A stretch of DNA of 64,000 nucleotides from Aldrovandia affinis (taxonomy: Eukaryota; Chordata; Actinopteri; Notacanthiformes; Halosauridae). This document shows positions 25,109 to 54,962 of the stretch, piece after piece. The stretch's first letter is position 1; every line of letters starts with the position of its first letter. The translations under genes and the position numbers were made by a program. Under the pieces are notes generated by a model. That model did no database searches. It was not told the origin of the DNA and worked only from the letters and a program-made list of their open reading frames with translations. The stretch lies in assembly GCA_029706075.1 (NCBI GenBank), contig JAINUG010000074.1, forward strand, positions 166,001-230,000, in the 5' to 3' direction.

Positions 25109-25228
25109 TGATTGGTTCCGGAGCTCCAAAGATAAATCTGATTGATTCCAGGGCTCTGTGGTCGTGTCTGATTGGTTAGAGGGCTCCATCGTCGTGTTTC
25201 ATTGGTTACAGGACCTTCAGTCAGTTTT
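25109..25228. repeat. 30-bp minisatellite, four copies
   Basis: Units start with TGATTGGTTCCGGAGCTCC-like sequence at 25109, 25139, 25169 and 25199, 30 bp apart. Because 30 is divisible by three, the minus-strand frame shows a repeated Asn-Gln-Ser peptide, which is an artefact. Each unit contains ATTGG, the complement of a CCAAT box. Confidence 0.8.
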
Positions 25229-25674
25229 CTGCCCCATGATATCTCATCACAACAAGAGGTTTCCGTGGTCATCGCACATTCATGCAGACAGTAGTAGTAT
25301 CCCAGGAGCTTTTGCCACAAACATCTCTGATGGTTTTTAAAATGATAAACAGTGTCAGAGGAGCACAGTCTATAACTTGATAATCTACCGCCAGAGCATC
25401 AAAGCCCCACTCTGAGCTGCTGGGTTTCTCTTTTTATATAGTATAGTACAGTTGCAGTCATTTCAGCAATGTTTAGCTGTAGAAATAGTCGTTTTTGAAA
25501 TCAGCGAGTGTAATGTGATGAATTGTGGTCATTTTATTCCCTTGCCCTTCCACTGTGTTTGCCCTGGAATGGTTAGCTTCGCAGAGATTATCCACGTGTG
25601 TGTGTGTCAGGATGAAAGTCGTGCAGAGACCCCTGTCTTTGCAAGCAAGGTCAAGGAAAATGTGCGCGTGTTTG

Positions 25675-25755
25675 GGTGTGTGAGAGAGAGAAAGAGAGAG
25701 AGAGAGGTGTGTGTGCGTGTGCGCATGTTTGTGTGTGTGTGTGTATGTGTATGTT
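25675..25755. repeat. (GA)n / (GT)n microsatellite
   Basis: A GA-rich run at 25681-25706 followed by GT-rich runs to about 25752, just beyond or inside the tmem47 3' UTR. Confidence 0.8.
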
Positions 25756-25782
25756 CTGACAGAGGTCAATGTCTTTATTGTA

Positions 25783-26060
25783 ACGGTCGGTTCTGCAGAG
25801 CAAATGTGTTACGATTGTCAGTCCAGCAGAGGCTATGTGTATGATTGGGCAGAAACCATGCAGTTGTTAGAACAGTTTGTTTTGTTTTAGAAACTGTCTT
25901 TGTACAGACGGTCAGTCCTGCAGGGGCTCTGATGTTCTCAGGGGTGCTCCGTTCTGTAGGAACAGCGTCATCATTGTGGTGGTCAGTACTGCGGAGACCA
26001 TTTCATGGTTAGGACGGCCAGTTCTGCAGAGAAAGCTCATGGTTTGGGCCGTTGTCGCAG
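25783..26060. repeat. Degenerate tandem repeat around GTCAGTTCTGCAGAG
   Basis: About six diverged units of roughly 32-50 bp share a core resembling GGTCAGTTCTGCAGAGG (25783, 25818, 25910, 25945, 25980, 26016). They lie in the likely 3' UTR of tmem47. Spacing varies, so this is an old minisatellite. No coding capacity is claimed. Confidence 0.5.
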
Positions 26061-26114
26061 ACAGCAGTGTGTACGGGGAATGGTGGTGCATTGTGGGTAC
26101 GCTGTTCATCTGGG

Positions 26115-46705
<20,591 letters not shown>

Positions 46706-46731
46706 CTACACGGCTCGCCCCGTTAGTGCAA

Positions 46732-46739
46732 TGACGTCA
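46732..46739. promoter_or_regulatory. Palindromic CRE (TGACGTCA) upstream of tmem47
   Basis: A perfect 8-bp cAMP response element 165 bp upstream of the tmem47 ATG, inside the CpG-rich region. Full CREs near CpG-island promoters are commonly bound by CREB/ATF factors. Function here is inferred from position only. Confidence 0.45.
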
Positions 46740-46970
46740 GGACATCACAGAACAGTTCAGCGTCGTACCTACAGGGTCCTAAAGCCTAGAAATCCCCAAA
46801 GCGCGCACGATGTGCTTCTTTCAAATGCTCCCTCAATAATTCCACTATAGTAGGCTAATAATGATGCCCTGAGTGTTATATCTCTCCTGACCTTTACCGC
46901 ATGCTAGCTCTGCAGATTCGTCTTACGTTGATTTTACGCAGGGCAGTCAGTCACCCATTCTGTGAATGGC

Positions 46971-47004
46971 ACACACACACTCACACGCGCGGGCGTCCGC
47001 ACAC

Positions 47005-47067
<63 letters not shown>
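46971..47067. repeat. (AC)n microsatellite upstream of tmem47
   Basis: About 40 AC units with two GC-containing interruptions near the left end, roughly 400 bp upstream of the tmem47 ATG. Confidence 0.95.
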
Positions 47068-47069
<2 letters not shown>

Positions 47070-47204
47070 TATAACATAATTATGATTCTTATGAACAGCT
47101 CTATAAATGTGGGTTACCCTGGTGTGCGGTCTTTATCTGTTTACTGGGTTCAGTGCCTTCCTGGGTGCATTCATGTCTTATTCACATCTATCCATCTCCA
47201 ACTG

Positions 47205-47330
47205 CTGAAATTCATCTCCATATTTATTTGTTTGTTTATTTGTCATGTTAAAAAAACAAGCATCAGATGCATTGCATTACGTGTTTATAGCCAAAGGATA
47301 ATTCCCAACACCTGTGCCCAATAAACTACA
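47205..47330 (-). mobile_element. 3' end of a LINE, inverted copy of 58.84-58.93 kb
   Basis: On the minus strand GGGAATTATCCTTTGGCTAT, AAACAC and GCAATGCATCTGATGCTTGT followed by a T run match 58859-58918 almost exactly. This is therefore the 3' tail of the same LINE family whose RT is at 57.6-58.4 kb. Confidence 0.65.
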
Positions 47331-47794
47331 AAAAAGTATGTATCAAATATAAAAATGAAAACAAAAACAAACAAACACATTGGAAAAAGTACATCTACTC
47401 AATACAGCAAAATAGCAAATAATAAAACAAAACAAAACACAAGCAATTGTAACTTACATAATGAGAGCAACCATACATAAAAAAAAGTAATCCTAAGAAG
47501 TTTTTTCAATATTGTAGTAGAAAAAGGAAAGTTAAGGATGAGGTTAAGTGCATTAAGAATAAGGAAGGAACTTTGGTTTATAATAATAAGGATATTGCTA
47601 ACACACTAAACAGTTACTTTGTTGAGAGCTTTACTAGAGAAGAGGTTATAAATATGCCTAAATGTATAGACAAGGTACAGAATGTTTTGGAGGACTTTGA
47701 GATAAGTAGTACTACAAAAATGTAAGACAAATAAGGCAGCAGGCCCGGATGGCATATATCCCAGAGTACTCAAAGAACTTGGGGAAATGATATA

Positions 47795-48700
47795 CAGTCA
47801 AGCCGGAAAGTCTGCACACCCCTTTCACCCTCTCCACGTTTCATTGCGTTACAGACTTATTCTACAATAGATTATGTTCATTTTTTGTCTCAAAATTCTA
47901 CACAAAATAGCCCATAATGACAAAGTGAAAACAGGTTTTTAGACATTTGTGCTAATTTATTAAAAATCTAAATGTAAAATATCATATGTACACAAGTGTG
48001 CACACCCTTTGATATGACACCCAAAAAGTGAGCTGAGGTGCATTTTGTTTCCACTGATACTGCTTGAGATATTTCTACAACTTGATTCTAGTCCACCTGT
48101 GGTAAATTCAATTGATTGGACATGATTTGGAAAGGCACACACCTGTCTATATAAGGTCCCACAGTTGACAGTGCATGTCAGAGTAAAAACCAAGCCATGA
48201 AGTCCTAGGAACTCTCCATAGACCTCCGAGATAGAATTGTGTTGAGGCATAGATCTGGGGAAGGGTATAAAAACATTGCTAAAGCATTGAAAGCACCCAG
48301 GAGAGCAGTGGGCTCCATCATTGTGAAATGGAAGAAGTTTGGAACCACCACATCTCTTCTTAGAGCTGGCCGTCCGGCCAAACTCAGTAACCGGGCAAGA
48401 AGGGCCTTGGTCAGGGAGGTGACTAAGAACCGGCCACTCTAAGAGAGCTTCAGAGTTCCTCTGCAGCGATGGGAGAACCTGGTAGAAGGACAAACATCTC
48501 TACAGCACTCCATCAATCAGACCTTTATGGTAGGACTTGGCATTCAGGCCAACATCTTTTTTCTGATGCTCTTAGAGTCCTTTAAGTGCCATTTGGCGAA
48601 CTCCAGGTGGGCTGTCATATGCCTTTCACTCAGGAGTAGCTTCCGTCTAGCCACTAGCAAAAAGGCTTGATTGATGGAGTGGTGCAGAGATGCTTTTTGA
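47795..48700 (+). mobile_element. Rearranged Tc1-like transposon with fold-back right half
   Basis: Left terminus CAGTCAAGCCGGAAAGTCTG after a TA (47793-47794). The N-terminal transposase helix-turn-helix is at 48239-48442 (HRSGEGYKNIAKALKAPRRA, WKKFG, RAGRPAKLS), preceded by MKS-stop, so it is inactivated. Right of 48526 the sequence turns to the opposite strand (minus: HMTAHLEFAKWHLKDSKSIR). Arms of about 34 bp at 48492-48526 and 48661-48694 are inverted copies. No right terminus is found. Confidence 0.8.
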
Positions 48701-48979
48701 GACTGCTTGAGGTTTTTTACTTCCTAAAAGGGATTAACAAAGTGAAATGCCAAAGATTTTTAAAGATAAGTGGGGTCAGCAGAACAAGAGGCCACAGGTG
48801 GAAATGAGTTAAAAGCAAATTCTACACAGATATTAGGAAGTTTTTCTTTACACAGAGAGTTGTCAATGCCTGGAACAGCTTGCCAGTTCGGGTAGTAGAG
48901 GCAGAAACACTTGGGCTATTCAAGTCCAGGCTAGATGTAGTACTAGATACTCTTTAGATTAGGACATGACGGCCCGTTC

Positions 48980-49880
48980 TGTCATGGTTTGAGTGCCTGT
49001 TTAGCCCTGTGTGGGTGTACTCCTTTCTAATCCTCGTACGCTCCTCTTCCAGACCTAATCAGCTGATCGTTTACAGGTGTTCGCTGCCTATTTCAGTTCG
49101 CTGTTTTCACTGCTCCTCGCTTCAGTGTCAATTCATGTGACGTTGAAGTCGATAGGGTTATTCGCAGTCCTAAAAAGAAACTAGAAACTAGAAACAAGAA
49201 ACGACACTAGAAACTAGAAACTAGAAACTAGAAAAGTATTCACTTCAGTTTTCTCGTCGCTTCTACGGAAGTCCAGTGTCTACTTTTGTTTTTGTTTGGT
49301 CTGTTTTCTGGGTTAGTTACCGGCAGACTCAGGGCAGTTATCTTGCTGTTCTTTTTCCTAAGCTGCGTATTAGGCGTCTGGGTTCATTCCAGCTCTGTTT
49401 TAGGTCTGTGCTGCGTCACAAGTTTATTTTCTTTCTTTTCCCTCTGCGTGGGTCGTTGGCTGGTTTCTCCTCCTTTTGATGTGATCGGTTATGGGAGCTA
49501 AACACGTAGCACTCCGAGATCATCTTTTAGGAGGTCGATTATCAGTTCTCTGTTCCCCGTAGCAGTCCTTTTATTTCGCCGGCAGCTTTGCAGTTATTTC
49601 ATGAAGCTGTCCGATTTATGAGAGTCGCCCTATTTTCTGGGTCGTGGTGTGTTTGGCTACACGCCAGAGTTTTTGTTCAATTTTACTACCGTTCGCGGAC
49701 CGCGTTTATTCGCCCTCTGTTGTGGGTAGTTATTATTTCGCTATATGCGGGGGGTTTTGTTTTCCCATTTATTTACTGTAACGTTTCTCGCGGGGTACCG
49801 TCCCTTGCTCCCTATTGTATTTTAGTGGGCACCCTGATTCGTCAGGTCGCACTTGGGCCTCACCCCTACAAGCCCTCACA
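48980..49880. mobile_element. Solo LTR with 5-bp target duplication
   Basis: A 901-bp unit starting TGTCATGGTTTGAG and ending CAAGCCCTCACA, flanked by CGTTC at 48975-48979 and 49881-49885. TG...CA ends, a 5-bp duplication and no coding domains indicate an LTR left by recombination. It splits the 3' tail of the LINE. An (ACTAGAA)n-like run lies at 49181-49234. Confidence 0.8.
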
Positions 49881-49920
49881 CGTTCTCGTCATTATGTATT
49901 CTTATGTTCTTATGTTCTTA

Positions 49921-51676
49921 AGATATTTATAAAAACATATAAAAAGGTTTATAAAAGTTATTTAGTTATTAAGTTCTTAACCATTTCAAAAACATTTTGT
50001 CTGAAAGCTCTGTTGAATGTATTAATAAATCCCATCCTTCTATTATTCAAACCTGGGATGTAGCTTATCAAATATGATTTCAATGATTGCATATTTATGT
50101 TTAACATTATAATTAGAGCACTGGTGTTATTCATCATTATTATTACTGATACCATTAATTATAGTGTCATAAATTGCACTAGATGTCATTGTAGCATTAT
50201 TAAGCTGCTACCGATGTGATTAGTATTTGCTATAATATTCATTTATATTCATTTTTATATCCATAATCCTTATGTATCTGTCTACTTAAAACACTTCTCA
50301 CAGCTCTGTTGCATGTATTAATAAATCCCGTCCTTCCATAATTCAAACCTGGGATGTAGCTCATTGTAGGCATTATTATTGTTACCATTAATAATATTAT
50401 ATAAGAATTATTAAAATTATAGTATCATAAATGACTCTGGATGCCTTTATAGAATTATGAAGCTGCTATGGATGTGATTGGTATTTGCTATAATATGTAA
50501 TTATGTCATTACATTATTGCTATGTCTAATTAATACACTTCTGTTGGTTTGCTCTACGTGTGATAGCTGTATTGTACTGAGCCGTTGCACATCCCACCAT
50601 ATTTACAAAATAAACAAGTTGAACACCAAATATCCTGGGATGCTGAGCTATTTCACACACCTGCATACTTCATATCCTGCAAAAAGACCACAGTTCTTTC
50701 AACGTTCTCCGAGGCAAAAACCAATGGCCAAAATTGATCTGGTTCTCCATCCGTGAGTGCCAGAGGCTCTGGTTCCAGTGCCAGGTGTACACTAAAACAT
50801 TTACATTCTGTGGAATAAGGAGCACTAGGTTAAAGTGTTCTCAATGTATAACTATGGCTTCCATGGTAACAAACATTTTCAAAGGGGGGGGGAAACAAGT
50901 GAAAGAAAGAAACCGCTGACTCTGCAGAGGGACACTCATGAGCAACAGCAGAAATGCCGAGGCTCAACGCACTCGCACAATCGCACACACCCCGAATCTC
51001 CAAAGTGGAGGGAAGCAAAGAGGAAAGAGAGATGGAGGGTTTCGGAGAAAGGGACACTGCGGTTCTGTGATAGTGAGGGTCTATCGATACGATGGCAGGA
51101 CTTAGACACCGCTGTGCTCTCTGCCGATGGGTCAGATTGTGAGTAATCAGATTGATCTTGTTCTAGCTCACCTTGCAGCGTGCTCTGCATGCAGTCAGCC
51201 ACACAGTGCATCGTCACGTTTGCCTTTTTACACTGAACACTGTCTGCAGGATCATTGTCACATTATGCCTTTCACTCTGTGTCTTTCTAACTTCGTGCCC
51301 CCACTAAAACCTTTCTGCTCTGGTCCATGTGAGATTTGTTCCACGCAAGATATATGGGTCACGTCAGATGTATTTGATGCTTGCTCCGAGTTTAACAACA
51401 CTTTTCAATGCCCGATCGAAGTAGTTGGAAATAGAATTTTGCTATTAATATATGATATTTTCAAACAAATATAAAGATATGTTCCAGTTCTACCTAGTGC
51501 TGATAAAATGCTGATAAAATCTCTGGAGAACACTATAAAGCATTCTTGCAGTCATGAGTGACAATTATTTTTAAAACAAATTTTGGGAAGTGCCTAAAAC
51601 TGAAACTAGGAAACAGAAATGACTCCTCTCCCAGAAATATAATCTGCTCCGAGCCAGCATACCTATATTATATATA
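49921..51676. other. Nothing recognised; internal near-duplication
   Basis: AT-rich DNA. The segment around 49990-50070 (CTGTTGAATGTATTAATAAA, TCCCATCCTTCTATTATTCA, AACCTGGGATGTAGCT) recurs at 50300-50365 with few changes, and the following text is also similar: a diverged direct duplication about 310 bp apart. Confidence 0.5.
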
Positions 51677-52300
51677 CAGGTAACTGCCAAAATAAAATAA
51701 ATACCAACATGAAGTGAATTAATAGGGTGTTGGGCCACCACAAACTGACAGAACAGCTTCAATGCACCTTGGCATAGATTCAAGTTTCAGTAACTGGTGT
51801 CATTTGTAACTGGTGTCATTTGTAACTGGTGTCAGTTGGTGTTTCGTTGATGGTGGTGGACAACGTTGTCTCAGGCGCTGCTCCAGAATCTTGCATAAGT
51901 GTTCAATTAGGTTATGATCTGCTGACTGAGACAGCCATGGCATATGGCGTACATAATTTTCATGCTCATCAAACCACTCGGTGACCACTCATGCCCTGTG
52001 GATTGGGAGTGTCATCCTGGAAAAAAAACACTCCCATCAGGATAGAAATGCTTCACCATAGGATGCAGGTGATCACTCAGAATGGCTTTGTATTTATTGG
52101 CATTTACCGTGCACTCTAAGGGATTGGCTTAAACCATGCCAGGAAAATGCACCCCACAACCATAACAGAGCGGCCAGAACCCTTCATTTACTCAAGTGTT
52201 TATTATGGGGTTTCTACCCTCACTTTTTCAGTGGTCACCAACCCGCTGTGGGTTTTCCAATGGGCTGGACCTCTTCCTGTACTCTGCAGCTCAGGTAATG
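51677..52300 (-). mobile_element. Degenerate Tc1/mariner element
   Basis: Left end TACAGGTAACTGCCAAAAT. On the minus strand 51800-51988 encodes FDEHENYVRHMPWLSQSADH then NLIEHLCKILEQRLRQRCPP, the C-terminal catalytic region of a Tc1-type transposase. The usual DLNPIEHLW is altered to DHNLIEHLC, so it is inactive. The remaining codons upstream on that strand (52.0-52.2 kb) are frameshifted. Confidence 0.75.
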
Positions 52301-52414
52301 ATTATCTGTCATGGCTGATTGTTAAACCTCCCTTATGGATGCAGAAAAAAGTGTCCATGCTTTTATCTCCACTAGACTGCAGTTCAGTCGTTGTTGGGTT
52401 TTCCTGTCACGTGT

Positions 52415-52620
52415 ATTGAACTGCTACAGCGTGTGCAGAACAGTTGTGCCCAGGTATTCGCCAAATTGAAGACATTGCATTACATGTCTTTCACTACCTG
52501 AACTGGCTAGCAGTGAATTTTCAGACTGTATCTTAATTTTCTCTCATGTGTTTAAGGCCTTACATACAGTAGTATCAGACTCATATGTAGTACCTCACAT
52601 TAAGTAAAGCCTGTTTTATT
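52415..52620 (+). mobile_element. LINE ORF2 C-terminal fragment
   Basis: Plus frames read IELLQRVQNSCAQVFAKLK and, shifted, LPELASSEFSDCILIFSHVF-KALHTVVS, matching the region after the RT in Rex1/L2-type LINEs (LQRVQNAAARV...LHWLPV...KALH). It is short and broken. Confidence 0.6.
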
Positions 52621-52634
52621 TTTTCTTCTTAAAA

Positions 52635-52718
52635 GAAAGCACTGATGACGAAGATGTTATTGCTGTCCCCTCTCCCCCCTCAAGGTCTAACTGGGATGAA
52701 GTGTTCGCTTCATTCTGA
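52635..52718 (+). other. Possible exon-like open segment, unidentified
   Basis: After a pyrimidine-rich tract and AAAAG (52631-52635), the frame reads ESTDDEDVIAVPSPPSRSNW then DEVFASF and a stop at 52716. It looks protein-like (an acidic then Ser/Pro-rich tail) and not repetitive, but it is only 27 codons and has no known partner exon. It may belong to a transposon. Confidence 0.2.
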
Positions 52719-53312
52719 GCTGTATGAATTTCTCACCCACGGAGGGCATTTCTGACCCAGCCGAAGAATTCCAGGCAGTGGAGGAATGGTCTGTCTGCTC
52801 ATAGCTCTCTCCCCCAGCCTCTGTTTCAGTCAGACAGAGAGCACCCAGTCTCACTCACACACGGAAGGGTGTCTCGGTCACAAGCAGAGAGCCTCACATG
52901 GTTCCCAAACCAAAATCTGAAGTCTGCCTGCGGCGACTCATTTATGATGGGAAGGGTTGTTGTATTGTGTGTCCCGGTCAGAATCATTGCAGCTCAAATT
53001 TATGAGGAAGGAATGGATTTCGACCCTAGGGTACAAATCACCAAGTGGTGTAACAGAAACCAAAACAAGCAGGGTGACTTTGTCTGAAGTTAATGGAGCG
53101 ATATTAGTGGCATCACAAATTGAATTTGAATGACATCGTATTGAATTTGTAAGGCTTAAATTGAATAATTGTATGCAAAAATGTAATCTTTTTTTTTGCA
53201 ATATGAAGTTGAAACTAATGGTTTGTAATTGAATTGAATGATTATTACATTCAACTTTTACATATTTAATTTAAGTGCACTTTCAAAATTCTGTAAAAAA
53301 AATCTTCAAATT

Positions 53313-53643
53313 CAGGGGCCTTCCACGTGGTCTAGTGGTTTCAACATCCGACACTGGCCACGGCGACCAGGGTTTGAGTCGGCTCTGGCCGGGAGTGGCA
53401 ATTGGCTGTCTGCCCCAGGGAGGGGGGGAGGGAAGCCGACAAGACGTTCACTGCGCACAGGAGTGGCTCTGGGGTGCTGGAGTTACGGTCGACAGCTTGG
53501 CGATACTTTGCCTTTGTCACTGCCGGTCACAGGGCTATGGCAGTGAACTATGAGGGAGGGATTGACCTGAAAATAGCAGTTGTAATTTGGTACCAAATTG
53601 GGAGAAAAACTGTATAAAATCACAAAACAAAATTAAAAAAATA
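53313..53643 (+). mobile_element. tRNA-derived SINE, same family as 27.1 kb
   Basis: The head CACGTGGTCTAGTGGTTTCA and body CAATTGGCTGTCTGCCCCAG match the copy at 27106-27485, with an internal deletion after the B-box region. The tail is TACCAAATTGGGAGAAAAAC plus an A-rich end. Duplications TTCAAATT lie at 53305-53312 and 53644-53651. Confidence 0.85.
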
Positions 53644-54659
53644 TTCAAATTAATTTCATTTGAAAAACATTTCAAGATGACAAAAATCGAATTTGCATAA
53701 AAATATAGCTTTTTACAGCTACTTTGAAATTAAACAGGTGACTTCTGTTTTTTCCCCCTTATGTGCCCAACGTTGAAGCTTGAATTAGGAATTTATGGAA
53801 TATAGCATATTCTTTTCATCTGAATTTTTTGAAGTGCATTTACATTGAATATTTAAAAGTTGAATGTAATAATCGTTCAATTCAATTACACACCATCAGT
53901 TTCAACTTCATAACGTGAAATAGATGAAATCTTTCCAGATTTATTCAATTCAAGAGGATGTTGCAGAAATGGAACGGGCCTTCAAACATGACTGGATGTC
54001 CCAACGAGGGAGAAAAAGTTAAAATAGAGGATAATAAGAAAACATCTATCAACATATTTAGTCTAATAACGCCCAAAGTGTCTGCGAGCTTTCAGCAATC
54101 GGCAGCAGGTTGATAAGACCTATCAGAACCAGTCATACTAGTTTTTGATTTTATCTGAATTTTCACTAAGGGTATCCAATGAGATGTCAGTTGTTTCAGT
54201 GAAATACTTTGCCTTATAGGCAAGATTTTTCAGCAAAGCACTTTTCAAGATGTTTATCGCTTGTTGGGCTTTGCACTCATAATCTATAGGGCATTACACT
54301 TCAAACAAAACACCAGTGCGCCACTTTCATGAAATGAAGTTGAAGTATTTAATGACATTTCTTTGATTTGCAGTACTGTGTCATCCACTTTGCCGCTCAC
54401 TGGCACCTACATCATTTTTCACTTTTACCAATTCAACTAAACCCACACTCCTCACAGAAGACAATCTTAAAATCTTATTGCCTATTCAGTTATGCATGAA
54501 CAAGTAAGGATCTCTTTTTTAAATGATATACTTTTTTACAGCTACTTTGAATTTAAACAGGCAATTTCAGATTTTTTTTATGTGCCCAATGTTTAAGCTT
54601 GAATTCAGAATTTACAGGATATCATTGATATTTTAGTCAAGAGACTTTTTAAGCAAACC

Positions 54660-54962
54660 CAATGTTGAAATTATTTAAACCCATGCTCTATATCTGGTGG
54701 ATTTGCACTACCTCCAGTATGAGTTTTTTTTTATTCTTGTATTTAGCATCTGGTAGTTCAATATACTATGATGTTCTGTATGTCTGTATAGCTGCTAGGT
54801 TTTTACTCTGGTGTTTAAATATATTTATCTTGTATTTATTATTCAGTATGCTGTGATGTCCTATATGTCTTGTGTGTTCTTTCATTCCTGTACCATTGCT
54901 GCTGTGACAAACCAAATTTCCCCCCCCCGGGATTAATAAAGGCTATTCTATTCTATTCTATT
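54660..54962 (+). mobile_element. LINE 3' end with (TTCTA)n tail
   Basis: GCTGCTGTGACAAACCAAAT then TTCCCCC...GGGATTAATAAAGGCTATTCTATTC is a common fish LINE 3' terminus ending in short tandem TTCTA repeats. The upstream 250 bp is presumably 3' UTR of the same element. Confidence 0.55.

Larger units (their letters stand above)
25533..26114 (-). other. tmem47: Probable proximal 3' UTR of tmem47
   Basis: Sequence directly downstream of the tmem47 stop. On the minus strand, AATAAA hexamers occur at 25779-25774 and 25538-25533, so cleavage shortly after either is possible; a longer UTR cannot be excluded. The segment 25783-26060 is a degenerate repeat, described separately. The true end needs transcript data. 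Confidence 0.4.
47490..49920 (+). mobile_element. CR1/L2-type LINE carrying two nested insertions
   Basis: The left part (47490-47792) encodes TLNSYFVESFTREE and NKAAGPDGIYPRVLKELGEM, the region entering the RT. The right part (about 48.75-48.98 kb) encodes FFTQRVVNAWNSLPVRVVEA and LGLFKSRLDVVLDTL, the C-terminus. The 3' tail TATGTATTCTTATGTTCTTA with repeats ends near 49920. A Tc1 piece interrupts it at 47793 and a solo LTR at 48980. Most of the RT is missing. Confidence 0.75.
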
